DNA from: Leisingera sp. ANG1
GTDB taxonomy: Bacteria > Pseudomonadota > Alphaproteobacteria > Rhodobacterales > Rhodobacteraceae
Direction of reading: 5' to 3'
DNA length: 64,000 bases
Assembly (NCBI RefSeq): GCF_000203975.2
Contig: NZ_AFCF02000001.1
Span: 372,001 to 436,000 of the forward strand
The notes under the pieces: generated by a model
Seen by the model: only the letters and a program-made list of their open reading frames with translations
What the model was told of the DNA's origin: nothing
Databases searched by the model: none
Part shown: positions 1-9,811 of the stretch, one piece after another
Numbering within the stretch: position 1 is the first letter of the stretch
Layout of the letters: each line of letters begins with the position of its first letter
Program-made: the position numbers and the translations under genes

Positions 1-1309
1 ACGCTGGGAGCAGATGGACGAGCCGAACTGGGCGATGGTCAGCTACCCGGAAATCGACTTCCAAGACCAGTACTACTATGCCCGTCCCAAGTCGATGGAA
101 ACCAAGCCCAAGTCGCTGGATGAGGTCGACCCCAAGCTGCTGGCGACCTACGAAAAGCTCGGTATCCCGCTGAAAGAACAGATGATTCTGGCCGGCGTCG
201 AAGGCGCGGGCGAGACCCCGGAAGAAGGCCGCAAGGTTGCCGTGGACGCGGTGTTCGACTCCGTTTCCGTCGGCACCACCTTCCAGAAGGAGCTTAAAGA
301 GGCGGGCGTCATCTTCTGTTCGATCTCCGAAGCCATCCGCGAGCATCCCGAGCTGGTGAAGAAATACCTCGGCTCCGTTGTTCCGGTCTCCGACAACTTC
401 TATGCGACGCTGAACTCTGCCGTGTTCTCTGACGGTTCCTTTGTCTACGTGCCGCCGGGCGTGCGCTGCCCGATGGAACTGTCGACCTATTTCCGCATCA
501 ACGCGGAAAATACGGGCCAGTTCGAGCGCACCCTGATCATTGCTGACAAGGGCTCTTATGTCTCCTACCTCGAAGGCTGCACCGCGCCGCAACGCGACAC
601 CGCGCAGCTGCATGCCGCTGTGGTGGAGATCATCATCGAGGAAGACGCCGAGGTGAAATACTCCACCGTCCAGAACTGGTATCCGGGCGACGAGAACGGC
701 AAAGGCGGCATCTACAACTTTGTGACCAAACGCGCCGACTGCCGCGGCGACCGCGCCAAGGTGATGTGGACCCAGGTAGAGACCGGCTCTGCCGTGACCT
801 GGAAATACCCCTCCTGCATCCTGCGCGGCGAGGAAAGCCAGGGCGAGTTCTACTCGATCGCGATTGCCAACAACATGCAACAGGCCGATACCGGCACCAA
901 GATGGTGCATCTGGGCAAGAACACCAAGTCGCGCATCGTCTCCAAGGGCATCAGCGCAGGCAAGGCGCAGAACACCTACCGCGGTCTGGTGTCGATGCAC
1001 CCGAAGGCCAAGAATTCGCGCAACTACACCCAATGCGACAGCTTGCTGATCGGTGACAAATGCGGGGCGCACACGGTGCCTTACATCGAGGTCAAGAACA
1101 ACTCCTCCCGCGTGGAGCATGAGGCGACGACATCGAAGGTGGACGACGATCAGCTGTTCTACTGCCGCCAGCGCGGCATGGACGAGGAAGAGGCGGTGGC
1201 CCTGGTGGTCAACGGCTTCTGCAAGGACGTGCTGCAGGCGCTGCCGATGGAGTTTGCCATGGAAGCCCAGCAGCTGGTTGCGATCTCGCTGGAAGGGTCT
1301 GTGGGTTAA
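1..1309 (+). CDS. sufB: SufB, Fe-S cluster scaffold subunit (5' end outside window)
   Basis: SufB forms the SufBC2D scaffold that assembles Fe-S clusters in the cytoplasm from sulfur delivered by SufS. The frame is already open at base 2 (R-W-E-Q before the first Met at base 14), and full SufB is near 470-510 residues, so the true start lies upstream. Visible landmarks are the conserved cysteine of QCDSLLIG, which matches the E. coli Cys405 region, and the VEHEA motif with the His/Glu pair used in cluster assembly, followed by the usual C-terminus ending in LEGSVG. It is the first gene seen of a suf operon that continues with sufC, sufD and sufS. The family call is very secure; only the N-terminus is missing. 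Confidence 0.97.
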   Translation, partial: RWEQMDEPNWAMVSYPEIDFQDQYYYARPKSMETKPKSLDEVDPKLLATYEKLGIPLKEQMILAGVEGAGETPEEGRKVAVDAVFDSVSVGTTFQKELKEAGVIFCSISEAIREHPELVKKYLGSVVPVSDNFYATLNSAVFSDGSFVYVPPGVRCPMELSTYFRINAENTGQFERTLIIADKGSYVSYLEGCTAPQRDTAQLHAAVVEIIIEEDAEVKYSTVQNWYPGDENGKGGIYNFVTKRADCRGDRAKVMWTQVETGSAVTWKYPSCILRGEESQGEFYSIAIANNMQQADTGTKMVHLGKNTKSRIVSKGISAGKAQNTYRGLVSMHPKAKNSRNYTQCDSLLIGDKCGAHTVPYIEVKNNSSRVEHEATTSKVDDDQLFYCRQRGMDEEEAVALVVNGFCKDVLQALPMEFAMEAQQLVAISLEGSVG

Positions 1310-1312
1310 GTT

Positions 1313-1645
1313 ATGGTCGGCAATGAGATGGATGCACACTCAACGCTGAACGATCTGCGGTACCCGCGAACCGATTGGGGACTGCGGAGCGGAGCGGTTG
1401 TTGCGGTCATTCTGTGCACCATCTCTGTTGCAGTACAGCTTAGCAGAACCAGTCCTTTGATGTCCTCAACTGCTGGCTTTGTTATCTCCATCATCGTGAG
1501 TTGTTCAATTGGTGCGGCTTTTGGTTTTGCGATCCAAAGATGGGTTGCCAAGAAGGCTGAAAGGGAGGCCGACGAGTTCAGGGATTTGCGAAAGCTTGAA
1601 ACTGAAAGGCAGCTCGACGAATTCAGAAAGGCAAACAAGAAATGA
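1313..1645 (+). CDS. Small two-helix membrane protein of unknown function in the suf operon
   Basis: I do not recognise this 110-residue protein. It has two hydrophobic segments, at about residues 27-44 and 50-70, followed by a strongly charged C-terminal helix rich in E, R and K that looks coiled-coil. The start lies 3 bases after the sufB stop, and the stop overlaps the ATG of the next gene (ATGA at 1642-1645), so it is co-transcribed and probably translationally coupled. Its base composition is clearly more AT-rich and its codon use less biased than sufB or sufC, which suggests a recent insertion into an old operon. A second in-frame ATG at 1325 is an alternative start. Function unknown. 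Confidence 0.7.
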   Translation: MVGNEMDAHSTLNDLRYPRTDWGLRSGAVVAVILCTISVAVQLSRTSPLMSSTAGFVISIIVSCSIGAAFGFAIQRWVAKKAEREADEFRDLRKLETERQLDEFRKANKK

Positions 1646-1956
1646 TCGTCACAACCACACCAAACGTCGAAGGCTACCAGATTGCCGAATACAAGGGCAT
1701 CGTGGTGGGTGAGGCGATCATGGGCGCCAATGTGGTGCGCGATGTCTTTGCCTCGATCACCGACATCGTCGGCGGCCGCTCCGGCGCCTATGAAAGCAAA
1801 CTGCAGGATGCGCGCGAAACCGCGCTGGCAGAGCTGGAAGACCGCGCCCGGGCCAAGGGCGCCAACGCCGTGGTGGGCGTCGATCTGGATTACGAAGTGG
1901 TCGGGCAGTCCATGCTGATGGTCTCGGCCAGCGGCACCGCAGTGGTGCTGGGATAA
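1642..1956 (+). CDS. YbjQ/UPF0145 family protein
   Basis: This 104-residue protein has the full UPF0145 (YbjQ, PF01906) pattern: an N-terminal strand ending in the [12 protein letters not shown] motif, the central [13 protein letters not shown] helix, and the [15 protein letters not shown] strand. The family forms small pentameric rings and is often labelled 'heavy-metal-binding', but no biochemical role is firmly established. It overlaps the preceding small membrane gene by four bases and sits 74 bases before sufC, within the suf operon. Such placement would fit a metal- or stress-related accessory role, but that is inference. Confidence 0.9.
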   Translation: MIVTTTPNVEGYQIAEYKGIVVGEAIMGANVVRDVFASITDIVGGRSGAYESKLQDARETALAELEDRARAKGANAVVGVDLDYEVVGQSMLMVSASGTAVVLG

Positions 1957-2030
1957 GAATGAAACGGCCCCGATGGGCCATGGGAATATCGCGGGCCGCA
2001 GGCCTGCAAGACATGTGAGACGAGGAAAAA

Positions 2031-2786
2031 ATGCTCGAAATCAAGAACCTGCACGTCAAACTGGAAGACGAGGAAAAGCAGATCCTGAAAGGTGTCGATC
2101 TGAAGGTCGAAGCCGGCAAGGTGCATGCGATCATGGGGCCGAACGGTTCGGGCAAATCCACTCTGTCCTATGTGCTGTCGGGCCGTGACGGCTATGAAGT
2201 GACTGAAGGCTCGGCTGAGCTGGAAGGCGAAGACATTCTGGAGATGGAGCCGGAAGAGCGCGCTGCGGCGGGCATGTTCCTGGCGTTCCAGTACCCGGTG
2301 GAAATCCCCGGCGTCGGCAACATGACCTTCCTGCGCACCGCGGTGAACGCACAGCACAAGGCGCGCGGCGAGGAAGAGCTGTCGGCCTCCGACTTCCTGA
2401 AGGAAGTGCGCGCCAAGGCGAAGACCCTCAAGATCGACGCCGAAATGCTGAAGCGCCCGGTCAACGTCGGCTTCTCCGGCGGTGAGAAGAAGCGCAACGA
2501 GATCCTGCAAATGGCGATGCTGGAGCCGAAGCTGTGCATCCTGGACGAGACTGACTCCGGCCTCGACGTGGACGCGATGAAGCTGGTGGCCGAAGGCGTC
2601 AACGCCCTGCGTGACGAGGGCCGCGGTTTTCTGGTGATCACCCACTACCAGCGCCTGCTGGACCACATCAAACCCGACGTGGTGCACATCCTGGCGGGTG
2701 GCCGCATCGTCAAGACCGGCGGCCCCGAGCTGGCGCTGGAAGTCGAGAACAACGGTTACGCCGGCATCCTGGCAGAGGAGGCGTAA
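2031..2786 (+). CDS. sufC: SufC, ATPase subunit of the SUF scaffold
   Basis: SufC is the cytoplasmic ABC-type ATPase that drives the conformational change of SufBC2D during Fe-S cluster assembly; it is not a transporter. At 251 residues it is the normal family length. The Walker A motif GPNGSGKST lies at residues 36-44, the SufC-type signature SGGEKKR is near residue 148, and Walker B with CILDETDSGLD follows, the unusual ETDSGLD being typical of SufC. An AGGA ribosome site precedes the ATG. The stop is directly followed by the sufD ATG, so the two are tightly coupled. Confidence 0.98.
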   Translation: MLEIKNLHVKLEDEEKQILKGVDLKVEAGKVHAIMGPNGSGKSTLSYVLSGRDGYEVTEGSAELEGEDILEMEPEERAAAGMFLAFQYPVEIPGVGNMTFLRTAVNAQHKARGEEELSASDFLKEVRAKAKTLKIDAEMLKRPVNVGFSGGEKKRNEILQMAMLEPKLCILDETDSGLDVDAMKLVAEGVNALRDEGRGFLVITHYQRLLDHIKPDVVHILAGGRIVKTGGPELALEVENNGYAGILAEEA

Positions 2787-4067
2787 ATGGCCCTGCCCGA
2801 AGTCAAGCAAAGCGCAACCGAGGCGCGGCTGTCGGCGCTGACCCTGCCCGAAAGCGGCTGCCTCAAGGCGGCCCGCCAGGCAGCGCTGTCGCGGGTCCAG
2901 ACCATGGGCCTGCCGTCGCGCCGCGATGAATACTGGAAGTACACCAAGCCGGACACGCTGGTGCAGGCGGATGCGCCCAAGGCAGCCGTGTTCCACGCAG
3001 ACGAAGTGCCGATGTTCAATGCGTTTGAGCGCCTGAACATTGTCTTTGTGGATGGCGTTTTTGACGCGGAAGCCTCTGACGACCTGGAACTGGAAGGCCT
3101 GACCATCGACCGGATCGAGGATATCTGCTGCAAGGATATCCATTGGGCCAAAGATCTGTACGGCGTTCTTGAGGCGCGCGGCCAGACCCCGGTGGAACGT
3201 CCGCTGGCGGCTTTGAACACCGCCTTTGCCAGTGATGGCGTGGCGATCCGGGTGACCGGCAAGGTCTCCAAGCCCTTGAACTTCACCTATGTGCATTCGG
3301 ACGAAAACTCTGACGCGATCCTGCACCATGTGATCCGCGTGGAAAGCGGTGCCGAGGTGACTGTTCTGGAGAACGGCCCGGCTGCGTCGCGCTTCAACAA
3401 ATGCATGGAGATCGACATTGCCGATGGCGGCACGATGCATCTGGTGCGCGCCCAGGGCCGCGACCACGAGCGCCGTGCGGCGACCCATCTGTTTGCGCGT
3501 CTCGGCACCGAGTCGGTTTTCAAGTCCTTCACCCTGACCGTGAACGGTGTGCTGACCCGCAACGAGGCGGTGATTGAGCTGACCGGCGACGACGCTGTGG
3601 CCCATATCGCAGGCGCCTGCGTGGGCGACGGCGACTTCCACCACGACGACACCGTCTTTATCACCCATGACGCGGTGAACTGCGAAAGCCGCCAGGTGTT
3701 CAAAAAGGTGCTGCGCAACGGTGCCACAGGCGTTTTCCAGGGCAAGATCCTAGTGAAGGAAGGCGCGCAAAAGACCGACGGGTATCAGATTTCCCAGTCT
3801 CTGCTGCTGGACGACGACAGCCAGTTCCTGGCAAAGCCCGAGCTGGAGATCTATGCTGACGACGTGGCCTGCTCGCACGGCTCCACCTCTGGTGCGATCG
3901 ACGAGGAAGGCCTGTTCTACCTGCGCTCCCGTGGTGTCCCGCATGCGGAGGCAACCGACCTGATGACACTGGCCTTCCTGGCTGAAGCGGTGGATGAGAT
4001 CGAGGACGCGGAGATCGCCGCCGATATCGTCTCCCGCCTCGAAGGCTGGCTGGCCCGGCGCCGCTGA
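2787..4067 (+). CDS. sufD: SufD, Fe-S cluster scaffold subunit
   Basis: SufD is the SufB paralogue that pairs with it in the SufBC2D complex and is needed for iron acquisition and scaffold stability. The 426-residue product has the family N-terminal helical region with RRDEYWKYTKPD, the beta-helix core, and the C-terminal signature in which KPELEIYADDVACSHGSTSGAIDEEGLFYLRSRG contains the conserved CSHG; the last third closely parallels the SufB C-terminus. The start abuts the sufC stop and the stop overlaps the next ATG by one base (TGATG). Confidence 0.97.
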   Translation: MALPEVKQSATEARLSALTLPESGCLKAARQAALSRVQTMGLPSRRDEYWKYTKPDTLVQADAPKAAVFHADEVPMFNAFERLNIVFVDGVFDAEASDDLELEGLTIDRIEDICCKDIHWAKDLYGVLEARGQTPVERPLAALNTAFASDGVAIRVTGKVSKPLNFTYVHSDENSDAILHHVIRVESGAEVTVLENGPAASRFNKCMEIDIADGGTMHLVRAQGRDHERRAATHLFARLGTESVFKSFTLTVNGVLTRNEAVIELTGDDAVAHIAGACVGDGDFHHDDTVFITHDAVNCESRQVFKKVLRNGATGVFQGKILVKEGAQKTDGYQISQSLLLDDDSQFLAKPELEIYADDVACSHGSTSGAIDEEGLFYLRSRGVPHAEATDLMTLAFLAEAVDEIEDAEIAADIVSRLEGWLARRR

Positions 4068-4552
4068 TGTCCGTCACAACGGATATCCCGGCAACCTACA
4101 AGGGGCCGCGCAAGGTGTTTGCGCGGCTTCTGAGCATGGGCGCCCGCGAGGACCGGTTGCTGGTGTTTCTGCTCGCGGGCTGCGTGCTGACCTTTGTCGC
4201 GCAGATGCCGAAACTGGCGCGCGAGGCGCATCTGACCGGCCAGGAGCTGAACATGCTGCTGGGCGGATCGCTGCTGGCGCTGGTCTTTATCGCGCCGCTG
4301 CTGCTGTATGTTCTGGCGCTGGTAGCCCATTGGATCGCCCGCGCCATGGGCGGGCAGGGAGACGCCTACCGTGCGCGGCTGGCCCTGTTCTGGGCCTTTC
4401 TGGCAGCCAGCCCGCTGATGCTGTTGAACGGGCTGGTGGCCGGATTCATCGGCCCCGGTCCGGCCCTGACCCTGGTGGGCATCCTGTGGTGCGCCGTGTT
4501 TTTCTGGTTCTGGGTGTCAGGCATGATCCAGGGCTATTGGGCCAAACCATGA
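4067..4552 (+). CDS. YIP1-family integral membrane protein (first of two)
   Basis: The 161-residue product has four or five hydrophobic stretches (about residues 32-46, 63-88, 101-124 and 127-155) and resembles the bacterial YIP1 domain family (PF04893), whose function is not known. It overlaps sufD by one base and its own stop overlaps the next gene by four bases (ATGA at 4549-4552), so the two membrane proteins are made from the same message as the Fe-S scaffold. The two are probably diverged duplicates and may form a heteromeric membrane partner; the link to Fe-S assembly is inferred only from operon position. Confidence 0.75.
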   Translation: MSVTTDIPATYKGPRKVFARLLSMGAREDRLLVFLLAGCVLTFVAQMPKLAREAHLTGQELNMLLGGSLLALVFIAPLLLYVLALVAHWIARAMGGQGDAYRARLALFWAFLAASPLMLLNGLVAGFIGPGPALTLVGILWCAVFFWFWVSGMIQGYWAKP

Positions 4553-5133
4553 ATGCGCTGGCCTCCTTTGCCCTCTTGACGCTCAAGTCACCGCGCGATG
4601 CTGCGCATCAGATTCTGGTGCGGGATTGGCCGCGGGAGGCACTGTGGACCGCCTTCCTGCTGTCGGTGGTGCTGAACACCTGCGTCTACACGGTTCAGAA
4701 AATCCTGTTCCCGCTGCCGCCAGAGGTTCTGCTGCCGCGTTTCTCGCCAGGCGTTTACTTCGCCATGGTGCTGATCCTGCAGCTCTGCTTTATCGCCATG
4801 CTGTCCTCAACCGGCCGCTGGCTGGGCGGGCAGGGCAATCTACCCGCGCTGCTGGCGCTGATCACTTGGCTGCAGCTGCTGCAGGCGGGGCTGAACGGTG
4901 CCATCGTGGTTGTGTTTCTGGTGATGCCTTCCCTGGCCGCACTGCTGAATATTGCGGCCAATATCGTTGTGTTCTTCATCCTCCTGCATTTCGTAAACGC
5001 GGCGCACCGTTTTGGTTCCGTTTGGCGCTCGCTGGGGGTGGTTTTGATGGCCAGCATGATCCTGGTCTTTGCTCTTCTCTTTATCGTGGGTCTGATCGGC
5101 CCAGCCAATCTGGGACTTCCCGAAAATGTATGA
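4549..5133 (+). CDS. YIP1-family integral membrane protein (second of two)
   Basis: This 194-residue protein begins MNALASFALLTLKSPRDAA and has a cytosolic N-terminus followed by about five transmembrane segments, including VVVFLVMPSLAALLNI and a long final helix. The layout, with an early 'L..L.SP' segment before the helices, is typical of YIP1-domain proteins (PF04893). I chose the ATG at 4549 because it overlaps the preceding stop as ATGA; the same frame stays open upstream only as a shadow of sufD. It overlaps sufS by eight bases. No function is known; conservation between sufD and sufS suggests a link to the pathway or to membrane-targeted Fe-S proteins, which is inference. Confidence 0.78.
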   Translation: MNALASFALLTLKSPRDAAHQILVRDWPREALWTAFLLSVVLNTCVYTVQKILFPLPPEVLLPRFSPGVYFAMVLILQLCFIAMLSSTGRWLGGQGNLPALLALITWLQLLQAGLNGAIVVVFLVMPSLAALLNIAANIVVFFILLHFVNAAHRFGSVWRSLGVVLMASMILVFALLFIVGLIGPANLGLPENV

Positions 5134-6346
5134 CCTGGAAAAAATCCGTGCCGACTTTCCGATCCTGTCGCGGGAGGTGAACGGCAAACCGCTGACTTAT
5201 CTCGACAACGGTGCCTCGGCCCAGAAGCCTCAGGCGGTGATCGACGCTGTAACCAAAGCCTATGCAGAGGAATATTCCAACGTTCACCGCGGCTTGCACT
5301 TTCTTTCCAACCTCGCAACTGAGAAATACGAAGCTGTCCGCGGTATCATAGCGCGGTTCCTGAATGCCGGCGACGAGAACACCATTGTACTGAACTCCGG
5401 TACCACCGAGGGCATCAATCTGGTTGCCTACGGCTGGGCGATGCCACGATTTGAAGCAGGCGACGAGATCGTCCTGTCGGTGATGGAACACCACGCGAAT
5501 ATCGTGCCCTGGCACTTCCTGCGCGAACGTCAGGGCGTGGTGCTGAAATGGGTGGACACCGCTGCGGATGGCAGTCTCGACCCGCAGAAGGTCGTTGATG
5601 CGATTGGCCCCAAGACCAAGCTGGTGGCCGTCACCCAGTGCTCCAACGTGCTGGGCACCGTTGTGGATGTAAAGGCGATCACCCAGGGCGCCCATGCCAA
5701 GGGGGTGCCGGTTCTTGTCGATGGCTCGCAGGGCGCTGTGCATATGCCGGTCGATGTGCAGGATATCGGCTGCGATTTCTACGCGATTACCGGGCACAAG
5801 CTCTATGGCCCCTCCGGGTCTGGTGCGATCTATATCAAGCCGGAGCGCATGGCGGAGATGCGCCCCTTCATCGGCGGCGGCGATATGATCAAGGAAGTCT
5901 CTAAAGAAGGGATCATCTACAACGATCCGCCGATGAAGTTCGAGGCCGGCACGCCGGGCATCGTGCAGACCATCGGCCTGGGTGTGGCGCTGGAGTACAT
6001 GATGGATCTTGGCATGGAAAATATTGCCAAGCATGAGGGCGGCCTGCGCGACTATGCGATGCAGCGGTTGACCGGCTTGAACTGGATCAATGTGCAGGGG
6101 CAAGCATCTGGCAAGGCTGCAATTTTCAGCTTCACAATGGAAGGTGCGGCACACGCCCACGATATCTCCACCATCCTCGACAAGAAGGGTGTCGCGGTGC
6201 GCGCCGGCCACCACTGCGCCGGGCCGCTGATGGACCATCTGGGGGTATCCGCCACCTGCCGGGCGTCCTTTGGCCTCTACAACACCAAGGAAGAAGTCGA
6301 CACCCTGGTCGACGCGCTGGAACTGGCGCATGAGCTTTTTGCTTAA
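5126..6346 (+). CDS. sufS: SufS, group II cysteine desulfurase
   Basis: SufS is the PLP enzyme that removes sulfur from L-cysteine as a persulfide and passes it to the SUF scaffold, giving alanine. The 406 residues match the family. The PLP lysine is in ITGHKLYGPSG at residue 225 and the persulfide cysteine in RAGHHCAGPLM at residue 364, equivalent to the E. coli SufS catalytic cysteine. The start codon at 5126 overlaps the preceding membrane gene by eight bases. It is the last gene of the operon here and is followed by a strong terminator. No sufE, sufA or sufT is present in this window. Confidence 0.97.
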   Translation: MYDLEKIRADFPILSREVNGKPLTYLDNGASAQKPQAVIDAVTKAYAEEYSNVHRGLHFLSNLATEKYEAVRGIIARFLNAGDENTIVLNSGTTEGINLVAYGWAMPRFEAGDEIVLSVMEHHANIVPWHFLRERQGVVLKWVDTAADGSLDPQKVVDAIGPKTKLVAVTQCSNVLGTVVDVKAITQGAHAKGVPVLVDGSQGAVHMPVDVQDIGCDFYAITGHKLYGPSGSGAIYIKPERMAEMRPFIGGGDMIKEVSKEGIIYNDPPMKFEAGTPGIVQTIGLGVALEYMMDLGMENIAKHEGGLRDYAMQRLTGLNWINVQGQASGKAAIFSFTMEGAAHAHDISTILDKKGVAVRAGHHCAGPLMDHLGVSATCRASFGLYNTKEEVDTLVDALELAHELFA

Positions 6347-6364
6347 GCTCTTCACCTGATAGTC

Positions 6365-6398
6365 AAAAAAACGGCGCCCGTGGAAGGCGCCGTTTTTT
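6365..6398. terminator. Bidirectional rho-independent terminator between sufS and the tmp operon
   Basis: A 7-bp GC stem CGGCGCC (6372-6378) / GGCGCCG (6386-6392) with a 7-base loop is flanked by seven As on the left and six Ts on the right. It therefore serves as a terminator on both strands between convergent operons. Confidence 0.93.
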
Positions 6399-6414
6399 CT
6401 TTTTCTTTCAGGCT

Positions 6415-7080
6415 TTAGCTCTGGATCTTGTCTTCGCGCAGCGGGCAGGACAGGTAAACGCCGAACTCCTGGCCCACATCGCAGCTGACCCTGGCGTGCA
6501 CCTTGCCCTGCCGGTCGAGGAACCGTTGGCTGTCTTGCACCGGAAAGATCCCCTCGTGCCAGATATTGGGGTGGATATAGAGCCCCTTGGACCCGTCACA
6601 CCAGAACGCCACGACCTTTTCAGGCTTCAGATCATCTCCCGGTAAGGCCGCGGGAATGATGAAGGGTTTGTTGTCCAGCGGATAAAACAACTGGCCGCCG
6701 TCGGGGTGATAGTTCATGTGCCATAGCAGAACCTGATCCCGCGGAGCACTCTGCGCCTCCACCTGTGCCTTCTGCGGGTCGGTGGACCAGCCCAGAACAT
6801 AGTTGCCGTTGACCGCTTCGTTCTCGCCATAGAGCACATCGCCGCGCCAGTCGCCGCGGAAAGTGCCCTCGACCCAGCCGGCCTCGTCGCCCGTGCCTTC
6901 GTCAATCGGCCGCCAGCCTTGCGCGGGCCACTGCACGATTTCGATCTCAAAACTTTCCGGATCGTCCACCAGGCAGCCATACCCCTCGACGCTTTCCTCG
7001 GTGGCCCGGATCAGCGGAACCTCATGCCAGGGCAGCGAAGGTTTGGTGCTGGCCTCGAAGATATACTCGGGCGCGCTCAT
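6415..7080 (-). CDS. Ureidoglycolate lyase (AllA)-fold protein of unknown role, third gene of the tmp operon
   Basis: This 221-residue protein resembles the ureidoglycolate lyase family (AllA, PF04115), a cupin-like fold. Shared features are the GGQLFYPLDNKPFIIPAA segment followed by the KVVAFWCDGSKGLYIHPNIWHEGIFP block, matching the family's conserved nYh..vWHh motif. It is longer than E. coli AllA (160) because of an acidic N-terminal region. No purine or allantoin genes are nearby. Its ATG overlaps the tmpB stop (ATGA at 7077-7080), so it is translationally coupled to a phosphonate oxygenase. Its substrate may therefore be a phosphonate pathway intermediate or related alpha-hydroxy compound; that is inference and the true activity is unknown. 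Confidence 0.7.
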   Translation of the reverse strand: MSAPEYIFEASTKPSLPWHEVPLIRATEESVEGYGCLVDDPESFEIEIVQWPAQGWRPIDEGTGDEAGWVEGTFRGDWRGDVLYGENEAVNGNYVLGWSTDPQKAQVEAQSAPRDQVLLWHMNYHPDGGQLFYPLDNKPFIIPAALPGDDLKPEKVVAFWCDGSKGLYIHPNIWHEGIFPVQDSQRFLDRQGKVHARVSCDVGQEFGVYLSCPLREDKIQS

Positions 7081-7682
7081 TTTGCGGAACCTCCCGTTCC
7101 CATGTGCTTGTCCACCATCCGCTGGACCATCGGCGCAAAGTGCCAGTAATCCGGAGTGTCCATGTCGTCCCGCTTTCCGGCCTCGTCCAGATAGCGCACC
7201 GCGATGATCTGCTTCAGGTTCGGGTTCTTCTCGAACTCGGCAACTTCCTCTGCATTCATCGGTCCGCCCTGCAGGTTCAGGGAATGGATCGAAGCCTCTG
7301 ACAAACGGTTGAAATATTCCGGCTTGGTGGCGCAGAGATAGCGCTTGGCAGCCACGTGATAACGGACGCAGTCGGTGATCACAGAGGGGAAGAACTGCTC
7401 CAGCACCTCGGCTCCGGCTTCCTCATGGTAACGGTCCTCGGTGTCGTCCATGGAGAATGTTCCGAATTCGCTGGTGAAATGGCCGATATCGTGGAGGAGC
7501 GCCCCCACGATGATCTCTTCCGGCTGGCCGTTCTGCTCAGCGATGGTGGCGCCTTGCAGCATGTGTTCGGCCATGGTGACCGGTTCGCCCAGGTATTCCT
7601 CATCGCCGCGGCGGTCAAAGATGCCGCCGATGAAGTCGACGATATTGTCCCGGTTCAGCTGGCTGACGTCTGGCTTGCTCAT
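7077..7682 (-). CDS. tmpB: TmpB-like HD-domain mixed-valent di-iron oxygenase (phosphonate C-P cleavage)
   Basis: This 201-residue HD-domain protein belongs to the PhnZ/TmpB group, which uses a di-iron centre and O2 to cleave the C-P bond of a 1-hydroxyphosphonate. TmpB acts on (R)-1-hydroxy-2-(trimethylammonio)ethylphosphonate, giving glycine betaine and phosphate. All expected metal ligands can be placed: H40, H64-D65 in LLHDIGH, H86, H109 and D166. The Y30-x-x-E33 pair corresponds to the Tyr/Glu loop of PhnZ (Tyr24/Glu27), a hallmark separating these oxygenases from hydrolytic HD proteins. It starts 3 bases after the tmpA stop. TmpB rather than PhnZ is chosen because of the neighbour; substrate needs assay. 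Confidence 0.78.
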   Translation of the reverse strand: MSKPDVSQLNRDNIVDFIGGIFDRRGDEEYLGEPVTMAEHMLQGATIAEQNGQPEEIIVGALLHDIGHFTSEFGTFSMDDTEDRYHEEAGAEVLEQFFPSVITDCVRYHVAAKRYLCATKPEYFNRLSEASIHSLNLQGGPMNAEEVAEFEKNPNLKQIIAVRYLDEAGKRDDMDTPDYWHFAPMVQRMVDKHMGTGGSAK

Positions 7683-7685
7683 GTC

Positions 7686-8918
<1,233 letters not shown>

Positions 8919-9797
8919 ATGCCCAAGAAAGTTACCAAACAAGGCTTGCCGCCGCTGGACTGGCTCAAAGTGTTCGAGGCTGCAGGCCGTCATGGCAGTT
9001 TCACCGCCGCTGCGGAGGAGTTTGGGGCAACGCAGGCCGCCGTGAGCCAGCGGATCCGCAACCTGGAAGCTTGGCTGGGGCGGCAATTGTTCATCCGTTC
9101 AGCACGTGGTGTGACTTTGACGGTGGATGGCGAAAGCTACCTGCCGCTGGTCCATGATTCCCTTCGCGCGCTTGAGCAGGGCACTGAAAACCTGTTTGGC
9201 CACAGTGTTCGGGAGCTGCGGATCGCTGCCCAGCCATCGCATCTGGAAATGCTTTTATTGCCTAGGCTTGCGGCATTTTCTGAAAGTCACCCCGAGCTGC
9301 GGCTGGTTACCGAAACGGTGCCCAAACGGCTGGATTTCGAGGCGGCGGATGGTGCGCTGCATATCCGCTACGGGCGCGGCAGCTGGCAGGGGCGCGACGG
9401 AGTCCTGCTGGCCAATGAGGTTCTTCAACCGATGGCGGCCCCGGACCATACTGCGGACTGGTGCCAATTGCCGGCCATTGAGCTGCGCGGAGAACGGCCG
9501 GGCTGGAGCGAGTGGGCGCGGGTGACCGGTGAGCCGGCGCCAGAGGCCGGGCCGGTTTCGGTGGATTCCATGGCCCATGCCCTGAGGGCGGCCCGGCTTG
9601 GAATGGGGGTGGTCTTGGGATCCAAGGCTCTGGCGGCCAATTTGCTGCTGACCGGGCAATTGATCAGTCTGCCAGCCGCCGAATTGGCCACGATTGATGG
9701 CTATTGGCTGACTTGGCCGCCGGAACTAGGGAAAACAAAGCGGCAAAGTGACGTCCTGAAGGCGCTCACCAAGGCGCTAAGCGCTGATCTGGCGTAA
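8919..9797 (+). CDS. LysR-type regulator, probable regulator of the tmp operon
   Basis: The 292-residue protein has an N-terminal winged helix-turn-helix (LDWLKVFEAAGRHGSFTAAAEEFGATQAAVSQRIRNLE, roughly residues 13-46) and a LysR substrate-binding domain of the GcvA-like subgroup. It is divergent from tmpA with a 99-base gap, which makes it the likely activator of the phosphonate genes. Its inducer is inferred to be the trimethylated phosphonate or a related betaine. It converges with the PilZ gene, only 14 bases away. Confidence 0.88.
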   Translation: MPKKVTKQGLPPLDWLKVFEAAGRHGSFTAAAEEFGATQAAVSQRIRNLEAWLGRQLFIRSARGVTLTVDGESYLPLVHDSLRALEQGTENLFGHSVRELRIAAQPSHLEMLLLPRLAAFSESHPELRLVTETVPKRLDFEAADGALHIRYGRGSWQGRDGVLLANEVLQPMAAPDHTADWCQLPAIELRGERPGWSEWARVTGEPAPEAGPVSVDSMAHALRAARLGMGVVLGSKALAANLLLTGQLISLPAAELATIDGYWLTWPPELGKTKRQSDVLKALTKALSADLA

Positions 9798-9811
9798 GAG
9801 GGGGTTGCTTT

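Noticed and set aside
1890-3668. 592-codon open frame on the minus strand
   Set aside because: It lies wholly opposite sufC and sufD, has no family resemblance and is rich in His, Gln and Val from reading biased codons in reverse.
5081-6355. 424-codon open frame opposite sufS
   Set aside because: A shadow of sufS, whose catalytic residues are intact on the other strand.
6415-7080. Purine/allantoin degradation role for the AllA-like gene
   Set aside because: No allantoinase, allantoate hydrolase or uricase gene is nearby, and the gene is coupled to a phosphonate oxygenase.
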